From Amborella trichopoda (lineage: Eukaryota > Streptophyta > Magnoliopsida > Amborellales > Amborellaceae): a stretch of DNA of 64,000 nucleotides. Of this stretch, positions 24,801-39,800 are shown piece by piece (within the stretch, counting starts at the first letter, position 1; every line of letters starts with the position of its first letter). The translations under genes were made by a program, and so were the position numbers. Location: NCBI RefSeq assembly GCF_000471905.2, contig NW_006498220.1, positions 915,410 through 979,409 on the forward strand, in the 5' to 3' direction. The notes under the pieces were generated by a model. That model saw only the letters and a program-made list of their open reading frames with translations, did no database searches and had not been told where the DNA came from.

Positions 24801-27800
24801 TGTGCTTTTAGCTAACAATATTCATAACATTTTTCCATGAGAGAGAATTAGTGTAACATGCCTGCTGAAATTTTTACTTGTCTGAAAATTTAACAAACTG
24901 CAAACTACAGTCCATTTTGATTTGATCGTTGTTAAGATTATATGAGATTGTAGTACCAGCAGAAAGTTGATAAAAGAAAATCCTTGACTGCTTTCAGGAG
25001 GTACTTAATCTGAATTTATTCAAATTTTGGGCACTTAAATATGTGCCTTATCTAATACTTGTGCAGGTGCCTTTACTTCAACTTAAGCTAGTTTCCTTCT
25101 AGTTAATGAAGACATGTTTCGTCCACATTCGGCATTTTTGACTCTTAACAGATGATTTGACACTCATGTTGATGTTCAGACATACGTGTCAACACTTTTG
25201 GGACGTGTCAGCAAGAATGGTATCTCGGCCATCAGCACACCTGTTTGGACATACGTGTCTAGAACTTGGACATACACATCAAAACTTCAGGTGTCTTCCG
25301 TGTCTAAAATTTGGACGAGTGTTTCCCCAACTTTGAATTCCGTTGTCTAAATGTTTTATTCAATTTATGTAATACTTTTTATACATTATCTAGGAATCCT
25401 GTCTTTAGGCAAATCGACATCTCAAAATTATATGGACCTTATTGAAGGAGCCCACTACTAGTCCTGTGTCTGCTCTATTAGCATATTTCCATGCTTTGGG
25501 ACCTCAACCTTGTAGAAGCCCTTGTTCCTTGAAGTTGAAACCATTGTCCCTCCAAGCTGGCACCATAGTTTGACAAATCAGGAACCAGTTTCCCAGTTAA
25601 TAGGAAAACATTTGCCACCGGTTGGGGAACACGTATCGATGCTAATAAGTTGAATAGGTAACCTATTCAATGATGTATAGCTTCTCCCTTGGTAACCTCT
25701 TGAGGTCGCATCAATTACTCTCACTTCTGGGTTCACTCACTTCACTCATTGTTTCCAAGTTATTCATGACCTCTAGCACAACAGGTACTTACAATAGCTC
25801 AAGGCAAAGTACATCCAATGTAATGTAACCAATGAATATTAAATTGTTGCATTTCAAATATTTCCAATTATAATATCCACCTTATAAACATTTAATAAAT
25901 TTATTTTATGGGTATTTACTATGATGTTTGTAACTTATTGTATGGCCGTTTACTAGGCATTCCCAATCATAAAGCTTCTAAGAATGGGCACTCCTATGCT
26001 TCATTTCCGGTATTATACTTGCATATGCTCTCCACCTCATTTAGATATGGATAGGGTGTGTCGACTTTTGGGGAACCATGTGAGACATACATGTCTGTAT
26101 CAAACACCAAAAAGGGTGTCATTTTATTTGTAACATAGGTTCTCTCCTGTTGGCATTACTAAAGAAACATTTTTACTAAATCATGTTTCTGGGAGCTGAG
26201 AACAAAAGGGGGACTTGGCTAGTGGTTAGCAAGGCGGGGGTCATTTAGTGTTGCTCTAAATATCTCCAGCTCACTTCTTGGATGGGCCTTTAGGTCCCCT
26301 GCTGCAACTTCTGTAGTGGTGAAGATTCTCGAGTGGGGGACTCAAACTTCCTGTTGTGACTTTGGCTTCTGCAACTGCCAAGTGCCAACGTTTTCTTAAA
26401 AATTAAGAAGCAGATGAGTCTTACTTACGTTTTTAATATTTTCTCAGAATACAATATTTTATAGTTATAAGCTTGCTGAACCATGACCACCTGTTAAGTT
26501 CTGATTGTTTTAGAAATTAGAAATATGCTGTGGTATTCCTGTGCCATGAGTTCTGCTTGGAAATAATACTTCACTTGGATTCCACTTGGCCACCTGTGGC
26601 AAGATGCCCTTTTTACTGTTAGTTTGTGAACTGCGCATAAATGACTCAGGACTTGGCAAATAGACTTGTGTTGGGACTTGGGACCTAGCAAATTGCAAAT
26701 CAAGTTTGATCTTTTCGTCCTTGTTCATGATGCATGATGCCTGTAGTAGAAACATGTCATTCAAGTCACTATTTTTCAATCCTATTATTTTTCATATTTG
26801 ATTTAGATGGATGGCCCACCTTAGGATTAGGTCTCATTGGGAAGCCTTTCTCCTATCCATGTCATTAAAGGTAGCTGTTATATTTGTCACAAATGAAAAC
26901 TTGGGCTTCTCTTCATAAGAATTTGTACATGTCCAGTTTTATCCTGTTCATCATTTGATAGTTGTGCTCAGAAGCCCTAACAATTGGGTTAAATAGTCGA
27001 TCTCTGATTGGGCCTGTTGAAGTACTTTTATCTGTGCACAATAGGGTCGTTCAGTAGGTTTTAACTAGTTGATTTAAAAGATTTTACTATTTTCTTTTTT
27101 ATGCAATATGAGAGTAAAATTGAAATTGTTTTGTTCGATTCACTTGTTTGTAAGTCAGGTGTTATTTGTTGTTGATTACTAGGTTGCGCTAGCCTTGACT
27201 TGCTTTCTTCCGAGTTTGGAACCATCTCAATTTTGAGTTCTATTGAATTTTTTAGGATTTGAAGTCACTCTAGAGTGATTCAAAATAATTGAAACATCTG
27301 TAATTCCCAATATTTCTAGCTTGTAGTTCTGGATTTTGTTTCAGAGCTGTTTATTCTCATATTGTAGAACTTTTTTAGTAATCTTTCTTAAGTTACTTAT
27401 GACAATTGTCAGAACCAAAAAATTGTCAGCTTTACTAATATCTGTAAAGCTGAATGTAAACATAATCATCTATTCTGTCCTCATGAAAAATTTCATCTAT
27501 AGAAGATCTTGGAGATATGCACATATTTGGTGGTGTGTATTACTGGGGTATTGAAAGAGAGAATTTGATTTAGAAGCATATGTATGAAGTCTGAAAGACA
27601 GGTCCTCTTATATCGTGTACTATGTCACGATATTAAGTTTTGAGCATGGGAAAATGTGTGCTAACCATTATTAATTCGATCTAACTCGATGTATATAAGC
27701 CCATATATTGCTTGAACTTGTGCAACTCAAGTAATGTGCAATTGTGCATACACTGTGATTGTAAAGTTGAAATATTATTTTAACTAATTTGAAACAAGTG

Positions 27801-30800
27801 GGTGGTTGTCAGGTAATATTGATGTTTCTTTTCTTCTAAGAATTTGCTATCCTCTTATTTTTCTTCCTCATTCCATATCTTGTGTCTTCCCTCTCTTCCA
27901 TGTGGTATTCTCTTTTTGTCTTATCTTCCATTCTATCATTTCTTTGCAGAGGAAGTTTTGTAATTACTGGGCTACACCGGTAGTATATTCTAGAACTATA
28001 TTTGATAAGAAAGCTGGTTGGGGTAAGGCTCGGATGATGATGATGATGATGATTTGATAAGAAGATTATGTGTAAAACGTATATACCTAACCAGCTGTCC
28101 GCCACACAATTACGTGGGCCCTAGAAAGGGGCATTGGGGCAACTTGTTTCACTGGGGACTTAACTAGTGGAAGAAGTAGAGAAAACCTGCTGGCTTTGTT
28201 TCTTTCTCGTAACTTTGTGCATCCCTACTCTTCTTCTAGTTTAATGAAGAATCTTCTCTGTCTCATGAGTGAGCTGGGAGTATGGTTTGTAGAGTTAGAA
28301 GAATATCAAAACTAAGGGGCATCAAAATTTGTTTATGTTCTGAGTAAAAAAAATGCACAAAAGAAATGGAAAATTTTAAAAGTTAGGATTTAGATAGATG
28401 AGAGAAAAGGTGGTGCCATCTTTAGAGAGAGAAGGGGGGGGGGGGGAACCGGAGTATGCATGATAAGGAAAAGGGAAGGGATTGGGATTGACAATTGATA
28501 AAGTAAAATAAGGGACATGCAGGGATCAGAGGTGTTCTAGGACATAGATTGTGTAGAGAGTGGGTATATTTTGTATATGTAGCTCTAAGGACCCATGTGA
28601 GTTTTTTTCTTTCTTTACCGCTGTTTTTGTCATTCTTTAGGATTAATTGACTTTTGTAAAGTTTGTAGGACAAAGTTGCCCTTTGTAACTTATTGTGTCT
28701 ATAAATACATAAAACACAAACCGCAGTTACTCGAATCTCTCACTGAAGGTCGTGATTTCAATCCAGAACCCCAATTCGGCGATTCCGGCTAGGAATCTTC
28801 ATGGAATTTCCTTGATGTCTGGAATCTCGATTTCTTATTTTAGGAATCTCGACTCTAACATTTATATAATCTTGTTTCCAATATTTTATTGATTCTCGAT
28901 TCCGCAACTGGTAAATCTCGATTCTATCCTTGTTGAAACTTTCCACATTTATCGGAATTCTACAACTTCTCCCTCTCTTCCTTTTTTGTTTGCTTGTTTA
29001 TGAGAAGTGATGTTTAGAAGTTTTCAAGGCATCTGGGCACAAAATCCCAAGCTACAACGTGTAGTCATCTTTTTTGGCATGTAATGACCTATAGAAGCTA
29101 AAGTGTTGGTCCACGTTCTCTGCTTAAGTTTCTAAGTATTAATTGTATTGATCCAATGGAGAGATTGCAACTCCAAGATGTTGGACATAATGTAATATAA
29201 ATGATGTAAACATGAATGTATGACCTATCGGTCAATGAATGGCATTGAGACATGTATTGTTTCTCTCTCAGTTCCCTTTTGATTCCAAAGATGTCGGAAT
29301 CTCAATTCATAAATGAACGAGTCTCGATTCCATATTGGTGAATTCCAACTAGGTCGGAAACTCGATTCCAAAGAGTCAGGAATCTTGAATCCATCTATAT
29401 AGGGATCTCAATTCTATTTTTGGTCCAATCTCGATTCTTGGAAATAGGATTCTGTTCCCCACGATTCCTCTTGTATGAATGTCACTCCCGAAAACAAGAA
29501 TCTTCCAGCCAGTGGAGATTCTACACTTCTGATTCCTAAATGGTTTCGGTTTTCGAATCTCTTCGGGTAGCTATGACACAAACCTTTGGCAAATCTGTTG
29601 GACTCCAACATACCTCCTTCACTTCTCTCGGCTTACTCTGTTTCTCCCCTTTCCAATACCTATTAGTTGGACCCATATTTTTCAGATTTTCTGATTTTTA
29701 GAGATTATACAAGCCTGCATTATTATCTTTGGATAATCTTTCTTTATCATATTTTTACTAGGAAGATATCTTGCCACTAAAAGGCAGATCAAATGAATCC
29801 ATTCCTTAGCTGATCTAATGACCATGTGATGTAGGGAAAGAACGACAAAAACAACAAGTTCTTTCGGCCAAACGCATACAAAACTTGAAGAAAGCTAGGC
29901 TTTCCTTCTCACCTTAAGTGAGGGTTCCAAAATACTAACTTTTGGAACCCTGGCTTTTGTCCTACATCCCCACGCAACATGCCACTATCAAATTACATAC
30001 AAATTATTAGCAACTATTTTGCATGACCCAAGTCAATAATATTGGTACTTAAGGGAATGAACTATTTTGCATGACCCAAGTCAATAGCATTGATACTTAA
30101 GGGAATGTTGAGACATGTAGATGGAACATCCAAGTGCCTTAATCTTGTTTAAGTATCTAATCAAAGTAACTTATTATGGCATGGTCCTCAGTTCTATAGA
30201 TGAAACCATTAGGGATGGATTATTTGTCCTTGATGTGGCAAAAGAAATCTAGGACATCATAGAAATGTAATTTTCTCAAAAAGATAATACCGCTTGAGTC
30301 TACCAGCTTTATATAGACATATCCTTATGATCTCAAGGAGAGCAATCCGGTTAGAAAATTATGGAGCACTCAAGGGCATGCGATTTTGTGAAGGCTAGTC
30401 TAGCCTCGAATCAAGTGAGGACCTTGGCTAGACGTCGCACTGGGTGGCGTTTGAGGCTTTGCAAAAGCTTCAGCAGAAGGGCTCAATGCGCGAATAGGTC
30501 AATAAATTCACGTCTCTGATGCTCAACATATAGTCGATGTTTGAGGAGGACCGACTATTCAATTTCGTGTCTGGGTTGTAGGGTTGGGCCCAAGCCGAGT
30601 TGAGGAGGCAAGGCGTGCGGGACTTGCCCACGGCCATGGCAGCAACTGAGGGCAGGGTTGATCTAGGCCTTCGTGGGGCGGTGAATTTGCCTTTGCCATA
30701 TCAATGCAGCCATAGCTGGACCCATGCATGAAGGCGACTTGCCCTCCATGCACCCTAGGTTGGCCACCTGGCCGCCTAGCGCTTGGGTCAGTTACATAGT

Positions 30801-33800
30801 AACTGCCCACGCCCCACACGCTGTGCCAGCATGTGCACTAAGCACGTCTCGTGTCCCACACGCCAGCCGTGCACTTTGCACGTTCCGTGTCTCACGCTCG
30901 TCAGGTCGCGCCCTGCACACCCCGCATCTCAAGTGCCAGGTTGCCACTGCACGTCCCGCGTCTCTTGTGCGCCAGGTCACGCCCTGCACACCCTGTGTCT
31001 CTCATGCCAGGTCGCCACCGCACGTCCCGTGTCTCTCGCTCCAGGTTGTGCTCACACCCCTCGTCTCACGCGTAAGGTTGCTACTGCACGTTCCGCGTCT
31101 CTCGCGTGCCAGGTCAGGCCTTGCAGACCCCGCGCCTCACGCACGAGGTTGCCATTGCACATCCTGCGTCTCTTGCGTCAGGTCGTGCCCTGCAACCTGC
31201 GTGTCATGCACCAGGTTGCCACTGCATGCCCCACGTCTCTCGCGTGCGAGGTCACCCACCCAGCCGGGCGTTACAACAGGTCTTCCTAGTCCTTAGGCGT
31301 CCTTGGGCACCCTTGTCGCCCACCAAGGCAGCCTGGTCGCTTAGCCCCTCATTGGGCTATCATACCAGCTGTGACACATTCACCTGCCCAGCCACAGGTG
31401 GACGACTTGTCTTGTACATGGTCCACCTGACCAAGTCACATCACGTCGAGCCCTCTAGTCACTATGTTGTGCATATAGTTGTTGGAAACGCCTGTGATTC
31501 AGAATCATCTCAAGAATTGAAATCGTGGAATCGCGTGTATCAGATGTTTCCTAAACTTGGAAACGTTGTTCGTACGATTCAGAATCATGAATCGTGATTC
31601 GCACTATATCGGAATCGCGATCCAATAAAATAGGAATCGTGTTTCCTATTTGTGAGAATCGATATCCCTTCATGTTGAAATCGAGTTTCATACCTATATG
31701 GAATCACATCATTTGGAATCACACCTGACCCCACATAGTTCAGTGGATTATAGAATCACGATCCTGATGAGATTGGAATCATGACTCCTAAAAATATAGA
31801 ATTGTGATTCCTAAAATTTTGGAATCGTTGTCCCCATCAACTTGGAATCAGGTTTCTCACCATTCAGGAATCTAGATTCTTCCCATACTGGAATTGCGCA
31901 TCAATCCCCTCCAGTGTATGAGAGAAGTATTCAAAAAATATTTAAATTTTATCAACTATTACAAGATTGAATTTTGGTCTGTATATATATAATCCAATTA
32001 CCAATGTCAACCTTTATGATATATTTGTCAACAATCCCATACAATGGACTAGGTCTACCAACAACCCTTCGCCTACAAGGCCGGGAGCGGGTCTATGACA
32101 TACAACTAGTGAGAACAAGGGCGAGCTCCTTGTATCTCATTTCCTTGAATTATAAAATAAGTAGATGACATATAAATTCTTCTTTGCTAGTTTTTACTTT
32201 TGAAAATTGAGTTATTCAATCTTAAGTCAATTTCTGATATTTAATGATTATTTTAACCTAAAACACCATAGGGCACTTCGCTCATATTCTTATCCTCTTA
32301 TTCTACTTGAAGAAAAGCAGTGGTAGCATATCTTGGTACCCATCATGTCATCAGCATCATCATTTTAGCCTTTTCCCAATTATTTGGGTTGGCTACATGA
32401 ATCCTGGTTATTAAGGGCCATATCCTCAGTGAGGCCATAAGTTCCCATATCTTTTCAGACCACTTCCAACCATGTCCGTTTAGACCTACCCCTTACTATT
32501 TTCAATCCTTCCACTTAAACTAACTCACACCTCTTAACAAGTGTTGTACTTGGTCAGCGCCACACATGGCCAGCCTACCTAAGTCTACTCTCTCATTTTA
32601 TCGCGTATTGGTGCCACACCTAAATTCACTCGAATATATTCATTTCNNNNNNNNNNNNNNNNNNNNNNNNNNNNNNNNNNNNNNNNNNNNNNNNNNNNNN
32701 NNNNNNNNNNNNNNNNNNNNNNNNNNNNNNNNNNNNNNNNNNNNNGGGTATATTTTCTTTTGTCCGTAGAGCAAAGCTAGTCTCATTGCTGTCCTATAGA
32801 ACATGCCCTTCAACCTCATTGATATGTGGCGATCACATAAAATTCCAGTTGCACATCTCCACTTTGCCCACCCAGCTCTAATTCTGTGTGAAACATCTTC
32901 CTCGATCTCTTCATTTTCCTGTAGATGCCTATTAAGTCGTCCATAACTAAGACAAAGATGTACGGGTTCAATGCTGACCTTTGATGTAGACCTATTATCA
33001 AGGAAAACTCACTCGTCTTTCCACTAGTTGTTCGTACACTAGTTAGTGCTCCATTATGCATGTCTCTTACCAAGTCGATGTAGTGTCTAGAGACGCCTTT
33101 CTTTTCTAATACCTGCTAAATCAAATCTCGAGGTACTCTATCATAAGCTTTCTCAACATCAATAAATACCATCATTTACCATATTTATATAAAGACCATC
33201 ATTTATATCCTTGGTACCCATCATATATTAAACAATATTACATTAGTACCCACATCATTTACTAAAAATTATTAAATTTGAAGTAACAAATTTTTTTTAG
33301 TAATATTTATACTTCGTAAGAAAAGTAATATGGAATTCAAATACAAGGATAGAAACTAGAAAACAAGAAAATAAAGAATTTCATATATTCTCCATATTTA
33401 AAACTTCGATTTTAATGCCGTGTGCAACAACTTCAGATTCGCAATTCCTAAAAATTTGGAATCAATGTTTTGCACAAGCAGAATCGCATTGTTGTGTAGC
33501 TAAGAATCACAAAGTCTGTGATATGGAATCTTGATTCCAGGCTTTCAAGAATCGAGATTTGACTCCACCGCCCCATGAAGGCTCAAATCAGCCAGGCCCT
33601 CAACTTCATCCATGGCCGTGGGCAAGTCCCGCACGTCTTGCCTCCTCAACTCGGCCTAGGCCTAGCTCTGCAGCCCATACACAATTGAAAAGTCGATCCT
33701 CCTCGGACATCGACTGTATGTCGAGCATCATCGACGCGAATTTATTGACATATTCACGCATTGAGTCCGTCTACTGAAGCTTTCGCAAAGCCTTGCGTGC

Positions 33801-36800
33801 CAACCAAGCAGCATTGCCTGGCAAGAACTGTTCCTTCAGTTTTCTCTTCAAGTCCTCCTAAGAGCTCACCTTGGGCCTTGAAGCATCAGCCCCCCGCATC
33901 CTCCACTAAAGCTTCGCATCTCTAGGGAGGTACATAGCGCAGATCGCCACGCGATCTTTCTCTTGGGCATGAGCAGCTTCGAAATATTGCTCCATGTCCC
34001 ATAGAAAATTCTCCACCACCTTGGAGTCGCGTTGACCCTTGAACACTCGTGGCTTCGACACTCTCACAACACAAGAGTCCGACCCACCACTAGGGTTCCC
34101 TAGGGCTCTTTTGATCAACACCCTATCCTCCTGTAGGGACTCGAGCCTCGCCGTTAAAGACTCACTAAAGGCCTTCATGTCATTCATGAGACGTCCCATA
34201 CGGGCATCATAAACTCCGCAACGCTCCTCCACGGCACCGATCCGGGCCTCCAAGATGGCAGGGTTTACACCCACCCTCCATCATGGACTCCTTGGGCAAG
34301 CTCCTCCAACTGCATCTTTAAGTGGCCAACTCGATCTTGCAGGTCAGCCATCCGACCAGCCATGCGCAAACCAAGTGCTCTGATACCAATTGTGACGGGG
34401 TCAACTTTTTTATTCGTGCTAACACGTGTGGCGTCTAGCTTAGGTCCTCACCTGATCTGAGGCTAGACCAGTCGTCACTACCTCAAAGCACTCTAGAGAT
34501 GGGGTTTAAAGAAAATCAAGCCATAAAGAAAACACAAACAAGGATAGTCAAGGGGCCTCAGCCCAATGTATGCACTACACAATTGCAGTGCGTACAACCA
34601 CGATCCTCTTCTCTAAGGCCGGGCAAGGGGTACTTGTAGCCCCTAAGAATACATTTCAAAACTCTCATGGCACTTGCCATATCAGTCCAGTCATAGCTGG
34701 ACCCGTGCATGGAGGCCACCTGCCCACCATACACCCCACACTACCGTGCATGGAGGCCACCTGCCCTCCATGCACCTTGGGTCGACCACTTGGTTGCCGA
34801 ACGCGTGGGTCAGTTTTATAGTAACTGCCCACGCCCCACACACTGTGCCAACTTGTGCAGCTCAACACGTCCCGTGTCCCACGTGCCAGCTGCACACTCT
34901 GCGCGTCCTGCATCTCACGCTTGCTAGGTTGCGCCCTGCACACCTTGCGTCTCACATGCCAGGTTGCCACTGCACGTCCTGCATTTCTCATGCTCTAGGT
35001 GCCCTGCGCACCCCGTGTCTTACGTGCCAGGCTACCATTGCACGTCTTGCGTCTCTTGCGCCAGGTCATGCGTCTCATGCACTAGGTTGCCATTGCACTT
35101 CTCGCGTCTCTTGCACACCAGGTCGAGCCCTGCAGACTTCTCGCGACTCTCGCGCCAAGTCACGCCTTGAACCCTGTGTCTCATGCGCCAGGTTGCCATT
35201 GCACGTCCCGCGTCTCTCACGTGCCAGGTCACCCACCTGGTCGGGCATTACACCAGGTCCTCCTGGTCCTTGAGCGCGCTTGTCGCTTGCCAAGGCAGGC
35301 TGGTTGTTTAACCCCTCACTTGGCTATCACACCAGCTTTGATACACTCACCTGCCCAACCACAGGTGCACGACTCATCTTGTACATGGTCCATCTGACCA
35401 AGTCACATCACGTCGAGCCCTCTAGTCACTCTGTTGTGCGCACCATATGACACACACACCTGTTCAGCCACAGGTGCACTGCTCACCTTAGCACATGGTC
35501 ACTTGACCGAGTCCTATTAGGTCGAGCCAATACTGAGTCAGTGTTAGATACTTTGTCCCACACTCCCTTTCTCAAACTGACCCAGTAGTTCTCATGAGCC
35601 ACAGTCTGTCACAGGGGTTCATGATTGGACTACCAAGCCATGCAATAGGTGAGGAGAACACAATCCCAGTCTATGGACTATGGGCCCCAATAAGGACAAG
35701 CGTAGGTCACAAAGACCTGTGCACACTCATTGCAATTGGTACATAGGGGCTCTCTCTTGCACATGTTCATGCAACACCCTTAATGGTGTCTATTTCCCAA
35801 TACAACTATCATATGTACATGCCAAATGATGGTCACGATGAGGATTTAGCCCTTGTCTCTTCATGCCTACTAATCACTCACAAGGGTCACAAAGTCTCTT
35901 GGCCAACTACCCTGGGCATCTCTCTGACCTCATCAAGGGGTAACCCTACAACTCTTCTCGGTTGTGCTATATGCCTTGGTATCATAGGGTTTTAGAAGTC
36001 AATTCTGCTTAACTCATCAAGCCTAGTTTGAGTCTTGGCAATAATATTGCCAATTTTGGCCCCTCTGGACCATATACTCCTGCTAGAGTTCATTATTCCG
36101 CTATCATAAAGTTCATTACATGCTCTCATAAGGCCTTTAAATGGCCACAAAAACCCGTCATATTTTTTGTACACAATTTCCTCGATGGACTACGTGTGTT
36201 TATTAATTGTCCTTGCTTTTGATATTGTGTTTGAGGATCAATAGTCAATAACTCAACACATTGACTTAATATCTACAGAACCCTTCTTCAGGTCTTAGAG
36301 ACCTCTGATCTTGATTGCTTGATGAGGTTCTAATGTGTTAGATGTCATTGATTTAGGTATCTTGATTATAAAGGGGTTGAAAGTCAACCCCATAGAGCTA
36401 CAAATCTCTATTGCCATGTGGATCGAAACTCAATTTCAAACTGCTATGAATCTTGATTTCAAATACATAAAACACTCGTTTCCAAAGATGTAGGAATCAC
36501 AATTCCATACATGAAGAAATCTTGTTTCCATTGGAGTCGATTCCAAATAGGTTGGAAACTCGACCCCAAAGTGGTCGGAATCTCGATTCCATGTATGTAG
36601 GGATATCGATTACATTTGGGTAGAAACGCGATTCCTATAATGTAGGAATCCCGTTTCCCGTGATTCCGCTCATACATCCGTCCATTCTTAAAACACAAAT
36701 CTCTTAGCAAGCTACGAATCCGCGATTCTGATTCCTAAAGTTATTGAGAACCTCCGGCATTTCCAATAACTATGGAAAAGATCAATCAACTTGTTGCGCT

Positions 36801-39800
36801 CCTTTATAGATGAGAATCCACTTAACCTCTAGCAGTAGAACTGTATCTCTCAAGATAGGTAACCATCAGTCCCTCCTTGCTGTATCTTCAAATTGAGTAA
36901 TTGACTCTACAGCAATGAAGCATATGGCTTGTAAGCTCCCTTTACTTGCCCTTAGTCAAGATGATCCTATTGATTCTAAGATAGTTACCCGTGCTGATCA
37001 TCCACTTGGACCTGTTGAGGGTGTAGGATCCGTTAACCCTCACTCCTACTTTTAAATCTTTCATGAGCGCTCCATGTTCCTTCCTTCCCATGTAATTTAC
37101 TATCTGAACAACATTACTAAACAAGTTGTATTTTAGTGTAAAAATTTCTCCCTCTTGTTGTGGCTTTCAGAGGTTGAGGACTTGGAAGATGATTGAGGGG
37201 TATGAGGACAATGGTCTCTACATCTTCGGCAAGGCACAACTGCTTTAGTATCAATTAATAAAGAGGGAGATCTTTGGAATGTCGTTTAGGGCATCCCTCA
37301 AGTCAAGTCCTTGGGAATCTCTTGCCTTCTGTTTCGTTTTTAGACATATGGCGTCCTTATGTGAAGCCTGTCAACTTTCATAACATTGTTGTTTTGTCTT
37401 TATTAATAATAAAGTGCGGCCATAGTAGTATTAATGCACTGGACCATAAGAACTCCGAAGTTCAGCGTGCTAGGCAATAGTAGTACTAGGATGAATGAAC
37501 TCCTAGGAAGTCCTTGTGTTGCACCCCTTTATAGGTAGGGGCCTATCATCCCCACTGGTCCCCCATACACCCCACAAAAAACAAAGAACAAAAAAAAAAT
37601 GAAAAAAAAGAAAAGAGGATGCCTTGTTTAGAATTGTTTTCTTTTATTACCTCTGATGTGTGGGGTCCTGCACATCTTAAATCTATAACTATTGCGCAAT
37701 AGTTTGTTGCCTTCATTAGTGATTGTTCTCGTACTTGGGTCTATCGCAAGAAAAATATTTCAGGTTTTCTATAAAATGATCATTACACAATTTCAATGCC
37801 AACATCAAAATATTTAGAAACAGTAATGGAATAGACTATGCAAACAGAACATGACACAATATTTGCACGAAAATGGGATAATGGATCAGACCGCATGCCT
37901 TGCAACACCACAACAAAACAGCATTTCAAAGATAAAAAATAGACATATCGTTGAAACTACGAGAAGTTTGACGATGCAAGCATGTTGCTAAGACTTTTTG
38001 GTGTTTTGCTCTTGCCGTGTCAGTTTATGTTATAAAGAGAGATTGCCCACATCAATTCTTTACCACTGTTGTCCCTTCAAAAGATTAACGGGGACAATAC
38101 CCATTTTCTCTCATATGCATGTCTTTCGATGTACTTGTTTTATTCACCTTGATGAAACAACTAGAGACAAGTAGGATACATGGAAGTGTGTTTTCCTGGG
38201 ATTGTTTGCTTACTCAAAAAGGGTAAGTGCTATGACCCAATGAGCAAGAAACACTATATGTCAAGGCATGTGACCTTTCTGGAAAACATCAGCTGTTTTC
38301 AAGAGAATCCCAAACCGTTGGTTGATTGTTAGGGGAGCATCACAGACCTGGATTTACCTACCTTAGAAGAACTAGAGACAATGCCCTCTTCCACACCCCG
38401 GTAAAATGAACATGAGATTACAAAAGGCCCATATTGACCTATTCAAGTAGACCAAGGCACTCCTTAGTTGAGGATGTCATAGCCATTGATGATTCCGCGA
38501 TTACCTGACCTCATGAGTCCACTGAGACGGAACCTTCCTTTCGAGGTACCTCTAATCCATCTCACTTGGATCTTCCAATTGCCATACAGAAAAAGAAAAA
38601 AGTGTCACCCTATTGTTTCTTGTATCGCTCTGTCACCCTATTGTTTCTTGTATCACTCCTTCCTCATATCGCTGTTCTGTCTTGGAGCCCACAACTTTGA
38701 GAAAGCCTTAAAGGAACCAAATTGGACAAGGGCAATGGAGGAAGAAATCCAAGGTTTGGAAGAAAATGGTACTCGGGAATTAGTGTATCTCCCCTCTAGT
38801 AAGGAGGCAATAGGAAGTTGATGGCTTGTCAAGCTAAAGTTTAAGGCTGATGGAAGTATTGCACGATAAAAGGCTCGAGTTATAGCCAAATGTTTGACCA
38901 CAAAGTGTGGAGTTGATTATCACGCACCCGTTACTAAGATAGAAATAGTTGAGGTTCTTCTTTCGGTTGTTGCCTGTAGAGGTGGTCTCTCTTTCAACCA
39001 GATGTCAAAAATGCTTTTCTTCTTGGATACTTTGAAGAGGAAGTATATATGAGATGCCTGCCTTTGCTATGCTCTCTTGAGGCCTCTCAGAAGGTCTTTC
39101 AGCTAAAAACGCTCTTTATGGCCTTAAGCAATCCTCGCTATTGTATTTTGATCGATTCAGAATGGCCATGGTTGTTATTGGGTTTCACATGAGCAATACC
39201 AACTGTCCCTCTTTGTAAAGAGGAAAACTCAAGGTAAGAATTTTCTTGTTGTTTTTGTTGATGATATTGTGGTAACAAAGGATGATATGGATAGTATATC
39301 CTCTCTCAAGACACATCTTCACCAGGAATTTTACATCATGGATTCGGGGCCTCTTAAGAAATTGCAAATCCCAAGCAAGGGATATCATTTCACAATGCAA
39401 GTATACTCTTGATCTAATATAGGAAACTGGTAAAGCAGCAGTCAAACCTCTTAGTTACCCATGTGATCCTAATATGAAGTTGGATGCAACTTCAGGAGAA
39501 GTCTTGAGTGGTATGGGAATGTACTAGAGGCTGGTTAATGTCCTCATTTATCTGACCATTACACCATTTTATGCATGCTGCACGATCTTCACATTTAGAG
39601 GCAGTAACACATCCTAAAATACCTCTAAAGTAATTCTAGTAATGGATTTTGTTCAACCATAATTTTATATTGATTTATGCAGCTATAAATATGCTAACTC
39701 AGCCGTTTGCCTAGTGGATCGTCGATAACAACTGGCTATTGTACCATTAGAAGGAAATTTGGTTATTTGGAGAAGCAAAAATCAGAGAGTCGGCGTTTCT

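Noticed and set aside
25170-25330. Runs of 'acatacgtgtc' as a regulatory array
   Set aside because: Irregular, diverged, and similar to decayed repeat sequence common in plant introns; no supporting context.
30724-31597. Overlapping frames of 160-190 codons rich in Pro, Ser, His and Arg
   Set aside because: Frames in several registers follow the GC-rich minisatellite of the gypsy LTR; the related copy at 34674-35273 gives the same pattern. No start context or domain.
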